Source: Rhodanobacter sp. | Lineage (GTDB): Bacteria > Pseudomonadota > Gammaproteobacteria > Xanthomonadales > Rhodanobacteraceae | Direction of reading: 5' to 3' | NCBI GenBank assembly: GCA_004322005.1 | Contig: SCRF01000122.1 | Span: 1-55,865, forward strand | Length of the DNA: 55,865 nucleotides | Shown here: piece after piece, positions 23,376-32,941 of the stretch | Layout: every line of letters begins with the position of its first letter | Position numbering within the stretch: position 1 is the first letter of the stretch | The notes under the pieces: model-generated | The model's input: only the letters and a program-made list of their open reading frames with translations | Told to the model about the DNA's origin: nothing | The model's database searches: none | Translations under genes and position numbers: made by a program

Positions 23376-24125
23376 ATGGCTTCACGACCGCCGCCGCGTT
23401 TTGTTGTGCGCAGGCATGACGCCCCCGGCAGCCGGCGCTGGCTGTGGCTGGGTCTTGCCTGGCTGGCCAGCCTGCTGCTGACCGGCCTGCTGGTCGGCTG
23501 GCTGACCCCACACGTTGCTCCGGCCCTTGCCGATCATCGGCAGCTGCGCGCAGCGCGTGCGCAAATCGACGACCTGAAGCAGCAGGTCGCCAACCTGCAG
23601 CGCTCCGCGCAGGTGAATGAGGTGGCTACCCGATCGTTGCGCGGCACCCTGGCGCAGCGCGAAGAGGAGATCAGCGGCCTGCGCGCCGACCTGGGTTTCT
23701 ATTCGCGCCTGGTCGGCGGCGACAGCCAGCGGCATGGCCTGAAAGTGCAGGAGGTAAAACTGCAACCCATTGCACATTCGCATGGGTGGAATCTCACCCT
23801 CAGCCTGACCCAGAATGCCAAGCGCGGTGATGCGATAACCGGCAACGCGACGGTCAGCGTGGAGGGCCTGCGCGGCGACAAGGTAGTGCAGCTGGCCTGG
23901 ATCGCCCTCGGCGATGCCGCGCAAAAGGACGGCCTGCCGTTTCGCTTCATGTATTTTCAGCAGTTGCACGGCACCATCGTGCTGCCGGCGGACTTTCGTC
24001 CGATGCGACTGCGCATCCGCATTCAGCCGGAGGGTGACAGTCCGGTTACCCGCACGGTGGCCTGGAGCGACGCTCTGAGCGGCAATATCACCACAGCCCA
24101 GGAGGATCACGATGTTCAACCGTAG
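23376..24125 (+). CDS. DUF6776 single-pass membrane protein
   Basis: 249 residues: Arg-rich N-terminus, one membrane helix (LWLGLAWLASLLLTGLLVGW, about residues 24-44), a coiled coil (LRAARAQIDDLKQQVANLQR) and a C-terminal beta domain (LTLSLTQNAKRGDAITGNAT). This is the DUF6776 layout found before bactofilin genes in Xanthomonadales. It overlaps the bactofilin start by 14 bases. ATG at 23376 is taken; a TTG six codons earlier is possible. Probably a periplasm-facing envelope protein; function unknown. Confidence 0.8.
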   Translation: MASRPPPRFVVRRHDAPGSRRWLWLGLAWLASLLLTGLLVGWLTPHVAPALADHRQLRAARAQIDDLKQQVANLQRSAQVNEVATRSLRGTLAQREEEISGLRADLGFYSRLVGGDSQRHGLKVQEVKLQPIAHSHGWNLTLSLTQNAKRGDAITGNATVSVEGLRGDKVVQLAWIALGDAAQKDGLPFRFMYFQQLHGTIVLPADFRPMRLRIRIQPEGDSPVTRTVAWSDALSGNITTAQEDHDVQP

Positions 24126-24531
24126 ACGCAACGAACGCCGCAATGAGTGCCATGAAACCAGTCTGATCGCCCGCGGCACGCTGATCTGCGGCGACCTGCG
24201 CTTCAGCGGAGCCCTGCATCTGGATGGCTGCATCGAAGGCACGGTGCAGGCCGAGGGCGAGGACGCGATGTTCACCCTCAGCGAGCATGGCCAGGTGCAT
24301 GGCGAGATCCACGTGCCGCATGCCGTGATCAACGGCCATGTCACCGGCAATGTGTACATCAGTGCCCGGCTGGAACTGGCGGCGCAGGCACGCATCGATG
24401 GCGACCTGCACTATCACACGCTGGAAATGGCGGCCGGCGCCCAGGTCAACGGACGCATTTCGCGCCAGGCCGGGGAAGCGCAGCGTGAACTGCCGGCGCC
24501 GGAAGTGCTGGACGAACCCGTACCCGCCTGA
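24112..24531 (+). CDS. bactofilin
   Basis: 139-residue polymer-forming cytoskeletal protein of the bactofilin family. The core is a beta-helix with short repeats ([20 protein letters not shown], then [20 protein letters not shown]) flanked by a basic N-terminus and an acidic Pro-rich tail. It overlaps the DUF6776 gene and is likely its partner in an envelope- or shape-related structure. Confidence 0.92.
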   Translation: MFNRRRNERRNECHETSLIARGTLICGDLRFSGALHLDGCIEGTVQAEGEDAMFTLSEHGQVHGEIHVPHAVINGHVTGNVYISARLELAAQARIDGDLHYHTLEMAAGAQVNGRISRQAGEAQRELPAPEVLDEPVPA

Positions 24532-24578
24532 AGCGAAGTATGCTTGCATCGAGGCACCCCGAACCCCATTTGAGCGCT

Positions 24579-24947
24579 ATGGAAACTTTCGTCGCCATTC
24601 CCGATTACCGCAGCAGCGGCGAACCGCTGCTGTTCACCAGCGCGGCCGCGCGCAAGGTGCATGAGCTGATCGCCGAGGAAGGCAACCCGGCCCTGAAACT
24701 GCGGGTGTACATCACCGGCGGCGGTTGTTCCGGTTTCCAGTACGGCTTCACCTTCGACGAGGCCCAGGCCGAGGACGATCTCGCGATCGAGCGCGAAGGC
24801 GTGACCCTGCTGTGCGATCCGCTGTCGCTGCAGTACCTCACCGGCGCGCAGATCGATTACGCCGAAAACCTCAGCGGTGCGCAGTTCGTCATCAGCAATC
24901 CGAACGCCAAGACCACCTGCGGCTGCGGCTCGTCGTTCACCGCCTGA
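24579..24947 (+). CDS. erpA: iron-sulfur cluster insertion protein ErpA
   Basis: 122-residue A-type carrier that delivers Fe-S clusters to apoproteins. The three ligand cysteines occur in [11 protein letters not shown] and in the C-terminal [12 protein letters not shown] at 24579 ([11 protein letters not shown]) gives the usual family length; an in-frame ATG 13 codons earlier is less likely. It follows the bactofilin by 47 bp and precedes nudC by 13. Confidence 0.95.
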   Translation: METFVAIPDYRSSGEPLLFTSAAARKVHELIAEEGNPALKLRVYITGGGCSGFQYGFTFDEAQAEDDLAIEREGVTLLCDPLSLQYLTGAQIDYAENLSGAQFVISNPNAKTTCGCGSSFTA

Positions 24948-24960
24948 GCGGGTGGTTTCC

Positions 24961-25929
24961 ATGGATCGGTCCACGCCGCCGCGTCCAAACACGTTTGCCG
25001 GGCTCAGCCTGATCCTGGACCGGATCGCCGAACGTCGCGATGAACCGGACTGGATCGCCGCGCAGGCACGCTCGGCCGAGGCGCGCTACCTGCTGCTGGA
25101 TCCGGCCGGCGAAGCCTTCATGCGGCGCGATCACGAGGCATTGCGCTGGCTCGACGCCAACGAGCGCGAACTGCGGCTCGGCACATTGCCCGCCAGCCTG
25201 CTCGGCATGGCCAGCCAGCGCCCGCATTTCATGCTGGCGCTGGGCGATGCCAGCCAGGTCGACGCGCTGGAAGCCGCACTCGACGCACGCCGCATGAACC
25301 TGCGCGCCGCCGGCCTGCTGTTGCCGGCCGACGAGGCCGGCCTGTTCGCCTACGCCAAGGCCCTGTCGCACTGGCAGCGCGAAACGCGGCATTGCACCCA
25401 CTGCGGCACGGCGCTGCAGCTGGTTGCCGCCGGCCATCGCGCGCAATGCCCGAATCCGCACTGCGGCCGCCTGCATTTCCCGCGCACCGATCCGGCCGTC
25501 ATCATGCTGGTCGAACACGACGGCGCCTGCCTGCTCGGCCGCCAGGGCGGCTGGCCGGCCGGTCGCTATTCCACCCTGGCCGGCTTCGTCGAGCCGGGCG
25601 AGTCGCTGGAAGACGCGGTGCGCCGCGAAGTCGCCGAGGAAGCCGGCGTGATCGTCGAGGACGTGCGCTATCACTCCTCGCAACCCTGGCCGCTGCCGGC
25701 CTCGCTGATGGTGGGTTTCCTGGCCACCGCCACGTCGCGCCGGATCACCCGGCGCGACAACGAGCTGGAGGATGCGCGCTGGTTCACGCCGCGGCAGATC
25801 GTGGACGGGCTGAAAGACGGCAGCTTCCTGCCGTCGCCGCCGCTGTCGGTGTCGTATCGGCTGCTGGCGGACTGGCTGCAGCAGCGGGCCGGGCTGGATC
25901 TGGACGCGCTGGCCGCTGCCGTGCGCTGA
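24961..25929 (+). CDS. nudC: NAD(+) diphosphatase/RNA deNADding enzyme
   Basis: 322-residue Nudix hydrolase acting on NADH and NAD-capped RNA. It has the NudC zinc ribbon CTHCG...CPNPHCG (residues about 145-170) followed by HFPRTDPAVI, the Nudix box GFVEPGESLEDAVRREVAEE, and the SQPWPLPASLM motif that defines the NudC branch. Start ATG 24961 lies just after erpA, presumably co-transcribed. Confidence 0.94.
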   Translation: MDRSTPPRPNTFAGLSLILDRIAERRDEPDWIAAQARSAEARYLLLDPAGEAFMRRDHEALRWLDANERELRLGTLPASLLGMASQRPHFMLALGDASQVDALEAALDARRMNLRAAGLLLPADEAGLFAYAKALSHWQRETRHCTHCGTALQLVAAGHRAQCPNPHCGRLHFPRTDPAVIMLVEHDGACLLGRQGGWPAGRYSTLAGFVEPGESLEDAVRREVAEEAGVIVEDVRYHSSQPWPLPASLMVGFLATATSRRITRRDNELEDARWFTPRQIVDGLKDGSFLPSPPLSVSYRLLADWLQQRAGLDLDALAAAVR

Positions 25930-25972
25930 TCACTCGCATACAATGCAGGCTCTGCCCGCGAGACTGTCCTTC

Positions 25973-26842
25973 ATGGCCATTCGTCTGCTTGTCGCCCTCA
26001 TCGCCCTCGGACTGCTGCACGTCACGCCACAACTCGCGCGCTGGCGCCGGGACGGCTGGTTCCGACAGTGGGTGGCACAGCTGGCGGACACCAGCGGCAC
26101 CGGGCGTGTGCTGCTGGCCCTGCTGCCGCCACTGCTGGTTTGCCTGCTGCTTTCCTGGTGGTTCGGCCACAGCCCGACCGGCGAACTGCTCGATCTGCTG
26201 TTCTCGCTGGTCGTACTGCTGTACTGCTTCGGCCCGCGCGAGTTCGAGCCCGATCTGGAAGCGATCCTGAACGCCCCGGACAACGCCAGCCGCGAGGCCG
26301 CGGCGCAGGCGCTGGCCGACGATGGCGTGGCGATCGCGTGGAATTCCCCGAAGCTCGGTGCGGCGATCGCCTACGCCGCGCTGCGCCGACGCTTCGCCGT
26401 GCTGTTCTGGTTTTTCCTGCTCGGCCCGGTCGGCGCGTTGCTGTACCGGCTGGCGCAGACGCTGTACCGCGACGTGTCGCTGTGGCTGGACCCGGGCAGT
26501 TGCACCAGCGCCCGCTACCTGGCCAACGCGCTGGACTGGCTACCGGCGCAGGCGCTGGTGTTCACTCTTGCGGTGGTCGGCCATTGGGAGGCCGTGATCG
26601 GTGCCTGGCAACGCTGGCACCGGCAGGCGACGAGCACCTGCTGGTACAGTGCCAGCCCCGGCTTTCTCGGCGCTGCTGCCCAGGCCGACGTGCTCACCGA
26701 CATCGAAACCTGCGACGGCCGCTTCGAGGAATGCAACGACCCGCTGGTGGAACTGGTGCGCCTGCGCAGCGCCCTGTTGCGCGCCTTGCTGACCTGGCTG
26801 AGCGTGGTGGCGCTGGTGGTGATCGGCGGCTGGCTGCACTGA
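25973..26842 (+). CDS. ampE: AmpE-like regulatory inner-membrane protein
   Basis: 289-residue CobD/AmpE-type membrane protein with four or five helices. FGPREFEPDLEAIL, the motif AVLFWFFLLGPVGALLYRL and the C-terminal hydrophobic tail match AmpE. In enterobacteria it accompanies AmpD in beta-lactamase induction; here no ampD is adjacent, so the role may be more general. ATG at 25973 is preferred over one ten codons upstream. It converges with the next gene, 25 bp apart. Confidence 0.88.
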   Translation: MAIRLLVALIALGLLHVTPQLARWRRDGWFRQWVAQLADTSGTGRVLLALLPPLLVCLLLSWWFGHSPTGELLDLLFSLVVLLYCFGPREFEPDLEAILNAPDNASREAAAQALADDGVAIAWNSPKLGAAIAYAALRRRFAVLFWFFLLGPVGALLYRLAQTLYRDVSLWLDPGSCTSARYLANALDWLPAQALVFTLAVVGHWEAVIGAWQRWHRQATSTCWYSASPGFLGAAAQADVLTDIETCDGRFEECNDPLVELVRLRSALLRALLTWLSVVALVVIGGWLH

Positions 26843-26867
26843 GGCTGGCTGCCGGTCGCAACAGGCG

Positions 26868-28742
26868 TCAGGCCATTTCGCCGCGCAAATCGCGAATCCG
26901 CGCCTCCAATGCGGCGGCGCTGGCCCGTTCCGCGGCCTCCGGCGTATCGACCACCAGCTCCACCCGCGCGCGGAAGCGCCGCGGCAGGCGCGCGCGATGC
27001 AGCATCGAGTCGCGCCGGCTCCACATGCTGCCCCACAGGCCGCGCAGCACGATCGGCACCACCGGCACCGGCCGCCGGGCCAGGATCTTCTCCACCCCGT
27101 GGCGAAACGGCGCAATCGTGCCGTCGAGGGTCAGCCCACCCTCGGGGAAAATGCACACCACTTCGCCGCCGGCCAGCGCGGCGTCGATCGCGTCATAGGC
27201 CTGCTGCAGCAGAACCGGGTCCTCTTTCCGCCCGGCGATCGGAATCGCCCTGGCGGTGCGGAACACGAAACGCAGCAACGGGATGTTGTAGATCCGGTAG
27301 TACATCACGAAGCGTACCGGCCGCCGCAGGCTGGCCATCAGCAGCAGCGGGTCGATGAAACTGACGTGGTTGCACACCAGCAGCACCGCGCCTTGCTCGG
27401 GAAGGTGCTGCATGCCGTCGACCCGAACCCGGTACAGCGTGTTCACCAGCACCCAGGTGATGAAGCGCATCACGAACTCGGGCACCAGGGTGAAGATGTA
27501 CAGCGCCACCAGTGCGTTCAGCAACGCCGTGGCCAGGAAGATCTGCGGCACGCCGAAGCCCAGTGCGCCCAGCCCCAGCCCGAAACCGGCGGCGCAGGTG
27601 ATCAACAGCGCGTTCAGGATGTTGTTGCCGGCGATCACCCGCGACAGCCGCTCGGGCGGCGTGCGGCTCTGGATGAACGCGAACAGCGGCACCACGTAGA
27701 AGCCGGCGAACACGCCGATCAGGGTCAGGTCCAGCGCGATGCGCCAGCTGCCGGCCGAGTGCAGGAATGCCAGCCATCCCAGCCCATGCGTCAGCGCCGC
27801 CATGGGCCGCGCGAAGAACAGGTCGACGCCGAACGCGGTCAATCCGAACGCGCCCAGCGGCACCAGGCCCACCTCGACCCGGCGTGCGGACATCCGCTCG
27901 CACAGCAGCGAGCCGATGCCGGTGCCGATGGAGAACAAGGTCAGCACCAGGATCTCGACCGAGCCGTTACCGCCCAGGTTGAGCCGGGTGTAATTCGGCA
28001 ACTGGGCGATCAGCACGGTGCCGAAGAACCAGAACCACGAAATGCCCAGCACCGCGTTGAACACCGCCGGGTCCTGGCGGGTGATGCCCAGCACCTGCAC
28101 GGTTTCGCTGTACGGATTGAAGTTGAACTTCAACTCCGGTGCGGTGGCCGGCGCCGGCGGAATCCCCCGGCTGGCCAGATAGCCGGCGATCGCGACCGCA
28201 ATCGTGGCGGCGCCGGCCAGCAGCGTGCCGGCGCCGGCGATCGCCATCAACGCGCTGCCGACGATCATGCCGATCAGCATCGCCAGCTGGGTGCCGGTCT
28301 CGATCAGTCCGTTGCCGCCGACCAGTTCCTCCTGCTTCAGCGCCTGCGGCAGGATCGCGTACTTGATCGGACCGAACGTGGTCGAGTGCAACCCCATCAG
28401 GAACAGCACCACCAGCAGCAGCGACGTGTGGTGCGTATAGAAGCCGATCGCCGCCAGCACCATCGCGAAAATCTCGAACAACTTGACCCAGCGGATGATC
28501 CGGGTCTTCTCGAACTTCTCCGCCAGTTGCCCGGCGCTGGCCGAGAACAGGAAGAACGGGATGATGAACAGCGCCGGCGCCAGATTGGTGTAGAGCGACA
28601 CCTTGCGGTCATCCAGCCCCATCTGGAACGCCACCAGCATCACCAGCGCATTGCGGAACGCATTGTCGTTGAAGGCGCCCAGCGCCTGGGTCCAGAAGAA
28701 CGGCGCGAAGCGCCGCTTGCCCAGCAGTGCGAATTGGCTCAT
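26868..28742 (-). CDS. fused MFS lysophospholipid flippase and 1-acyl-glycerophosphate acyltransferase
   Basis: 624 residues in two parts. Residues 1-400 are a 12-helix MFS transporter of the LplT type (FFWTQALGAFNDNAFRNALV). Residues 430-624 are a PlsC-type acyltransferase with NHVSFID as the HxxxxD motif (here VCNHVSFIDPLLL) and IFPEGGLTLDG as the second block. The fusion resembles Aas without its acyl-ACP synthetase domain. It should flip lysophospholipid inward and re-acylate it. Start at 28742 (MSQFALLGKRRF); upstream frame extension is unsupported. Confidence 0.9.
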   Translation of the reverse strand: MSQFALLGKRRFAPFFWTQALGAFNDNAFRNALVMLVAFQMGLDDRKVSLYTNLAPALFIIPFFLFSASAGQLAEKFEKTRIIRWVKLFEIFAMVLAAIGFYTHHTSLLLVVLFLMGLHSTTFGPIKYAILPQALKQEELVGGNGLIETGTQLAMLIGMIVGSALMAIAGAGTLLAGAATIAVAIAGYLASRGIPPAPATAPELKFNFNPYSETVQVLGITRQDPAVFNAVLGISWFWFFGTVLIAQLPNYTRLNLGGNGSVEILVLTLFSIGTGIGSLLCERMSARRVEVGLVPLGAFGLTAFGVDLFFARPMAALTHGLGWLAFLHSAGSWRIALDLTLIGVFAGFYVVPLFAFIQSRTPPERLSRVIAGNNILNALLITCAAGFGLGLGALGFGVPQIFLATALLNALVALYIFTLVPEFVMRFITWVLVNTLYRVRVDGMQHLPEQGAVLLVCNHVSFIDPLLLMASLRRPVRFVMYYRIYNIPLLRFVFRTARAIPIAGRKEDPVLLQQAYDAIDAALAGGEVVCIFPEGGLTLDGTIAPFRHGVEKILARRPVPVVPIVLRGLWGSMWSRRDSMLHRARLPRRFRARVELVVDTPEAAERASAAALEARIRDLRGEMA

Positions 28743-28852
28743 GCCATGCCTTTTGAACGAAGCTTGCGCATCAGTTGACCCGGCCGTGGCCCAGGGCGGC
28801 GCGGCACACGGGCCTGCAGCTTGGTGCCTTGCGGCAAGAAATTGCAAGGCTC

Positions 28853-28866
28853 GTGAAACATTTCAC
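28853..28866. promoter_or_regulatory. 14-bp palindrome, candidate operator
   Basis: GTGAAA-CA-TTTCAC is a perfect inverted repeat with a two-base centre in the 284-bp divergent intergenic region between the LplT/Aas-like gene and the XRE regulator gene. Its size suits a Cro/CI-type dimer site. Nothing else was recognised between 28743 and 29026. Confidence 0.4.
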
Positions 28867-29026
28867 CCGCCACAGTACGTCCTCGAGCGCAATGGCCGCC
28901 GTCGTTTGCGACCGAAAGAATACGGCGCAAGAAGTTGTTGTTCGCCGTGCCTTCGTACTACTCTCGGCTTGGCATTCATGGATGAACTTTCCACACCATC
29001 CTGCATGACTCGCAACATCACTTGCC

Positions 29027-29611
29027 ATGAATACCGCCATGAAAATGCATCGCCGCAATCACCCCACCCCCGCGGGGACCTTCTCGGATCGGATCAAATT
29101 GCTGATCCAGCGTGTCGGCAGCGCCACCGAGATCGCCCGCATGTGCGGGTTTTCCGAGGGCGTGGTGCGCAGCTGGCGCGACGGCAATACCGACCCCTCG
29201 CGTGGCCGTTGCGTCACCCTGGCGCGAACCCTCGGCATCTCGCTGGTCTGGCTGGTGGCCGGCGAAGGCGGGATCCAGGTCGACCCGGCGATCAGCACCC
29301 CGGACGAGCAGCACACGACCGAAATGGTCCCGGCGCCGCGCTCGCGAGCCCGCTCGCATCCGTCGTTGACCAGCACGTCGCAGCGGCAGGACGCCACCGT
29401 GGATGCGCAGCGGCTGGACACCGCCATGAAAATCCTGCAGTCGCAGCTTGAACTGGCGGGCGGTCACCTGACCCTGGCCGGCAACTCCGACCTGCTGGCC
29501 GAGCTGTATGCCATCCTCGGCCCCGGCGGGGTCAATGTGGATGCCGATGCCATGGTGGATTTCAATCACCGTCTGGCCGAGCGCATCCGGCGGAGCCACC
29601 CTACCGCCTGA
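29027..29611 (+). CDS. XRE-family transcriptional regulator
   Basis: 194-residue protein with an N-terminal Cro/CI-type helix-turn-helix (SATEIARMCGFSEGVVRSWR, residues about 30-50, followed by TLARTLGISLVWLVAGEGG). A Ser/Thr/Arg-rich linker leads to a helical C-terminal domain (AQRLDTAMKILQSQLELAGG) that is unlike the LexA-type peptidase of phage repressors. No phage genes are nearby. It may control itself and the divergent transporter-acyltransferase. ATG codons at 29027, 29039 and 29045 compete as start. Confidence 0.85.
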   Translation: MNTAMKMHRRNHPTPAGTFSDRIKLLIQRVGSATEIARMCGFSEGVVRSWRDGNTDPSRGRCVTLARTLGISLVWLVAGEGGIQVDPAISTPDEQHTTEMVPAPRSRARSHPSLTSTSQRQDATVDAQRLDTAMKILQSQLELAGGHLTLAGNSDLLAELYAILGPGGVNVDADAMVDFNHRLAERIRRSHPTA

Positions 29612-29643
29612 GGTGGCGTGCTGGCGGCACAGCTGCCGGCGCC

Positions 29644-31791
29644 TCAGAGCAGGGCAATGTCGGCGATCGCGCTGAACTGCGCCTTCAACTGACCGAGCAG
29701 GGCCAGCCGGTTGGCGCGTACTGCCTGATCGTCGGCATTCACCAGCACATTGTCGAAGAACGCATCCACCGGCGCCTGCAGCTGCGACAGCCGCGCCAGC
29801 ACGGCGGTGTAGTCGCCCGCCCGCAATGACCCGGCCGTCTCGCGCTGCGCCGACGCCAGCGCAGCGGCCAGTTCGCGTTCCGCCTCCGCCTCGAAACAGG
29901 CCGGGTCGACCACGCGGCTGATCGCCGGCGCACCGGTCTCCTCGGCCTGCTTGCGCAGGATGTTGGCGACCCGCTTGTTGGCGGCGGCCAGGCTGGCCGC
30001 TTCCGGACGCCGGCCAAACTCGGCCACTGCCCGCAGGCGCCGGTCGAAGTCCACCAGGCTGCCCGGCTGTACCGCCAGCACCGCTTCGAATTGCGCGTTG
30101 TCGAACCCCTGTTCGGCGTAATAGCCGCGCAGCCGATCCAGCACGAAGTCGTACAGCTCCTCGAGCAGGATCGCCCGCCGCTGGCCGGCGTTCAATACCG
30201 GCGGCTTGCCGTCCTTGCCGGGTTTGAGGCCCGCCGCCAGCGCCTCGTCGGGAAGCAGTTCCAGCGCCTCGATGAAACTGCCTCGGAGGTCGATCGCCAT
30301 GCCGGCCTCGATCAGCGTGCGCGCCAGACCCAGTGCCGCCCGGCGCAACGCAAACGGATCCTTGTTGCCGCCCGGCTTCATGCCGACGGCGAAGATCCCG
30401 GCCAGCGTATCGAGCCGTTCGGCCACGGCCAGCACCTGGCCGACCTTGCCGGGCGCGATCGCGTCGCCGGCATACCGCGGCTGGTAGCAACTGTCCAGCG
30501 CCTCGGCGATTTCCGCCTGCTCGCCGTGATGGCTGGCGTAGTAACGCCCCATCACGCCCTGCAATTCGGGAAATTCGCCCACCATCCGGGTCAGCAGGTC
30601 GCACTTGCCCAGGGCCGCGGCCCGGGTTGCCTGGCCGGCGTCGACGCCGACCCGGTTGGCGATCACGCGGGCCAGTTCGGCGACCCGCACGCTCTTGTCC
30701 CACAGGCTGCCGAGCGCCTGCTGGTAGGTGACGTTTTTCAGCTGCTCCTGGTAGTCGGCCAGCGGCGTCTTCAGATCCTCGTCCCAGAAGAACTTGGCAT
30801 CGGCGAAACGCGGCCGGATCACCCGCTCGTACCCCTTGCGGATCTCCGCCGGATCGCGGCTCTCGATGTTGGCGATGCCGATGAAATGCTCGGTGAGCTT
30901 GCCGGCCTCGTCGAATACCGGCACGAATTTCTGGTTCGCCACCATGGTGGTCACCAGCGCCTCCGGCGGAACCGCGAGGAACGCTTTCTCGAAGGTGCAG
31001 GCGATCGCGACCGGCCACTCGGTGAGATTGGCCAGCTCATCGAGCAGCGCATCGTCCAGGCGCGGCATGCCGCCGGTCTGTGCGGCCAGCTGTTCGACCT
31101 GTGCGCGGATGCGCTGCCGGCGCTCGAGCGGATCGGCCAGCACGTTCGCCGCGCGCATCGCGTCCAGCCAGCCGTCGGCATCGGCCACGTGCACCGGCTG
31201 CGGATGCATGAAGCGATGGCCGCGCGAGATGCGGCCGCTCGGCAGACCCAGCACTTCGGCGTCGACGATCGTGGCGCCGTAAAGGATCACCAGCCAGTGC
31301 GCGGGGCGTACGAAGCTGTAGTCGTGATCGGCCCAGCGCATCGGCCGGGGAATCGGCAGGCCCTTGAGCGCCTCGTCGAGAATTTCCGGCACCAATGCGG
31401 CCACCGGCCGACCCGGCTTGACCGTGCGCCAGACGAACCACGAGCCCTTGGCGGTCTCAAGTTTTTCCAGTTGCCCCACGCCGACGCCGCAGGACTGCGC
31501 GAAGCCGAGCAGTGCGCCGGTAGGCTGGCCTTGCGCATCCAGCGCGGCGCCCAGCGCCGGACCGCGGCGTTCGATCACCTGTTCCGGCTGGACCGCGGCC
31601 ACGCCCGGCACCAGCACCGCCAGCCGGCGCGGCGAGGCGTAGGCGCGGGCCAGGTCGAGTTCGGCGGCAATCCCGCGCCGGGCCAGGCCATCGCAGATGC
31701 CGCGCAGGAACGCCGCGGAAAGTTCATCCAGCGCCTTCGGCGGAAGTTCCTCGGTGCCCAGTTCGATCAGCAGCGGCTTGTGCTCAGCCAT
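29644..31791 (-). CDS. glyS: glycine-tRNA ligase beta subunit
   Basis: 715-residue beta subunit of the bacterial tetrameric glycyl-tRNA synthetase, responsible for tRNA binding. Starts [20 protein letters not shown] and contains [22 protein letters not shown] and the C-terminal anticodon-binding domain ending near [20 protein letters not shown]. Full length. It overlaps glyQ by eight bases. Confidence 0.97.
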   Translation of the reverse strand: MAEHKPLLIELGTEELPPKALDELSAAFLRGICDGLARRGIAAELDLARAYASPRRLAVLVPGVAAVQPEQVIERRGPALGAALDAQGQPTGALLGFAQSCGVGVGQLEKLETAKGSWFVWRTVKPGRPVAALVPEILDEALKGLPIPRPMRWADHDYSFVRPAHWLVILYGATIVDAEVLGLPSGRISRGHRFMHPQPVHVADADGWLDAMRAANVLADPLERRQRIRAQVEQLAAQTGGMPRLDDALLDELANLTEWPVAIACTFEKAFLAVPPEALVTTMVANQKFVPVFDEAGKLTEHFIGIANIESRDPAEIRKGYERVIRPRFADAKFFWDEDLKTPLADYQEQLKNVTYQQALGSLWDKSVRVAELARVIANRVGVDAGQATRAAALGKCDLLTRMVGEFPELQGVMGRYYASHHGEQAEIAEALDSCYQPRYAGDAIAPGKVGQVLAVAERLDTLAGIFAVGMKPGGNKDPFALRRAALGLARTLIEAGMAIDLRGSFIEALELLPDEALAAGLKPGKDGKPPVLNAGQRRAILLEELYDFVLDRLRGYYAEQGFDNAQFEAVLAVQPGSLVDFDRRLRAVAEFGRRPEAASLAAANKRVANILRKQAEETGAPAISRVVDPACFEAEAERELAAALASAQRETAGSLRAGDYTAVLARLSQLQAPVDAFFDNVLVNADDQAVRANRLALLGQLKAQFSAIADIALL

Positions 31792-32695
31792 GGGCCGGTT
31801 CCTTCGCTTGCTTCAGGCCCGGGAAGCCGAGTTTCTCCCGTTGCGCCACATAGGTTTCCGCCACGCTGCGCGACAGCGTGCGCACGCGCAGGATGTAGCG
31901 CTGGCGCTCGGTCACGCCGATCGCGCGGCGCGCGTCCAGCAGATTGAAGGTGTGGCTGGCCTTCATCACCTGCTCGTAGGCCGGCAGTGGCAGGTTGACC
32001 GCGATCAGCTGGTTGGCGGCGGCTTCGCAGACATCGAACCAGCGCAGCAACTCGGCCACGTTGGCGTGCTCGAAATTGTAGGTGCTCTGCTCCACCTCGT
32101 TCTGGTGGAACACGTCGCCATAGGTGACGACTCCGCGCGGACCGTCAGTCCAGACCAGATCAAAAACGTTATCCACATTTTGCAGGTACATCGCCAGGCG
32201 TTCCAGGCCGTAGGTGATCTCGCCCGTCACCGGCCGGCACTCCTGCCCGCCGGCCTGCTGGAAATAGGTGAACTGGGTCACCTCCATGCCGTTCAGCCAG
32301 ACCTCCCAGCCCAGCCCCCACGCGCCCAGCGTCGGCGACTCCCAGTTGTCCTCGACGAAGCGCAGGTCGTGCACCAGCGGATCGAGCCCCAGTTCCTTCA
32401 GCGAACCGATGTACAGCTCCAGGATGTTTTCCGGATTCGGCTTCAGCACCACCTGGTACTGGTAGTAATGCTGCAGGCGGTTCGGATTCTCGCCGTAGCG
32501 GCCGTCGGTGGGGCGGCGCGAGGGCTGCACATAGGCGGCGGCCCACGGCTCCGGGCCCAGCGAGCGCAGGAACGTGGCGGGGTGGAACGTGCCGGCGCCG
32601 ACCTCGATATCGAGCGGTTGCAACAGCACGCAACCCTGCTCCGCCCAATAGCGGTTGAGGGTCTGGATGACGTCCTGGAAGGTGCGTGCGGACAT
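31784..32695 (-). CDS. glyQ: glycine-tRNA ligase alpha subunit
   Basis: 303-residue catalytic class II subunit. Motifs [40 protein letters not shown] and [19 protein letters not shown] are diagnostic. ATG at 32695 gives the normal N-terminus; the longer open frame runs into the promoter region. A possible -10 box TATACT (32738-32743, minus strand) lies 40 bp upstream without a good -35. Confidence 0.97.
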   Translation of the reverse strand: MSARTFQDVIQTLNRYWAEQGCVLLQPLDIEVGAGTFHPATFLRSLGPEPWAAAYVQPSRRPTDGRYGENPNRLQHYYQYQVVLKPNPENILELYIGSLKELGLDPLVHDLRFVEDNWESPTLGAWGLGWEVWLNGMEVTQFTYFQQAGGQECRPVTGEITYGLERLAMYLQNVDNVFDLVWTDGPRGVVTYGDVFHQNEVEQSTYNFEHANVAELLRWFDVCEAAANQLIAVNLPLPAYEQVMKASHTFNLLDARRAIGVTERQRYILRVRTLSRSVAETYVAQREKLGFPGLKQAKEPAHG

Positions 32696-32771
32696 GGTTT
32701 CCGTGACCTTGGATAAAGCGCGTCGGCAAAGCGCGTTAGTATAGCCACAGCTCGCTTTCCCACTAGAGAAC

Positions 32772-32884
32772 GTCTGAACGAGCCTTCTACCCGTCATTCC
32801 GGCGAAAGCCGGAATCCAGTGCCTTCATGCAGTTACCCAGTCACTGGATCCCGGCTTTCGCCGGGATGACGGCTTATTCAGACA
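32772..32884. repeat. REP/BIME-type inverted repeat
   Basis: Arms 32792-32821 and 32842-32871 are reverse complements over 30 bases with two mismatches and share the core GTCATYCCGGCGAAAGCC. Outer ends GTCTGAA (32773-32779) and TTCAGAC extend the symmetry. It lies between the divergent glyQ and GspE-like genes and could act as transcription barrier. Same general core as the element at 1856-2064 but with a different loop. Confidence 0.75.
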
Positions 32885-32941
32885 ATCCCTAGCAGCCGGT
32901 CAGGCTAAGGTTGGCAAAAGCATCACGGGAGCTTGATCTGG

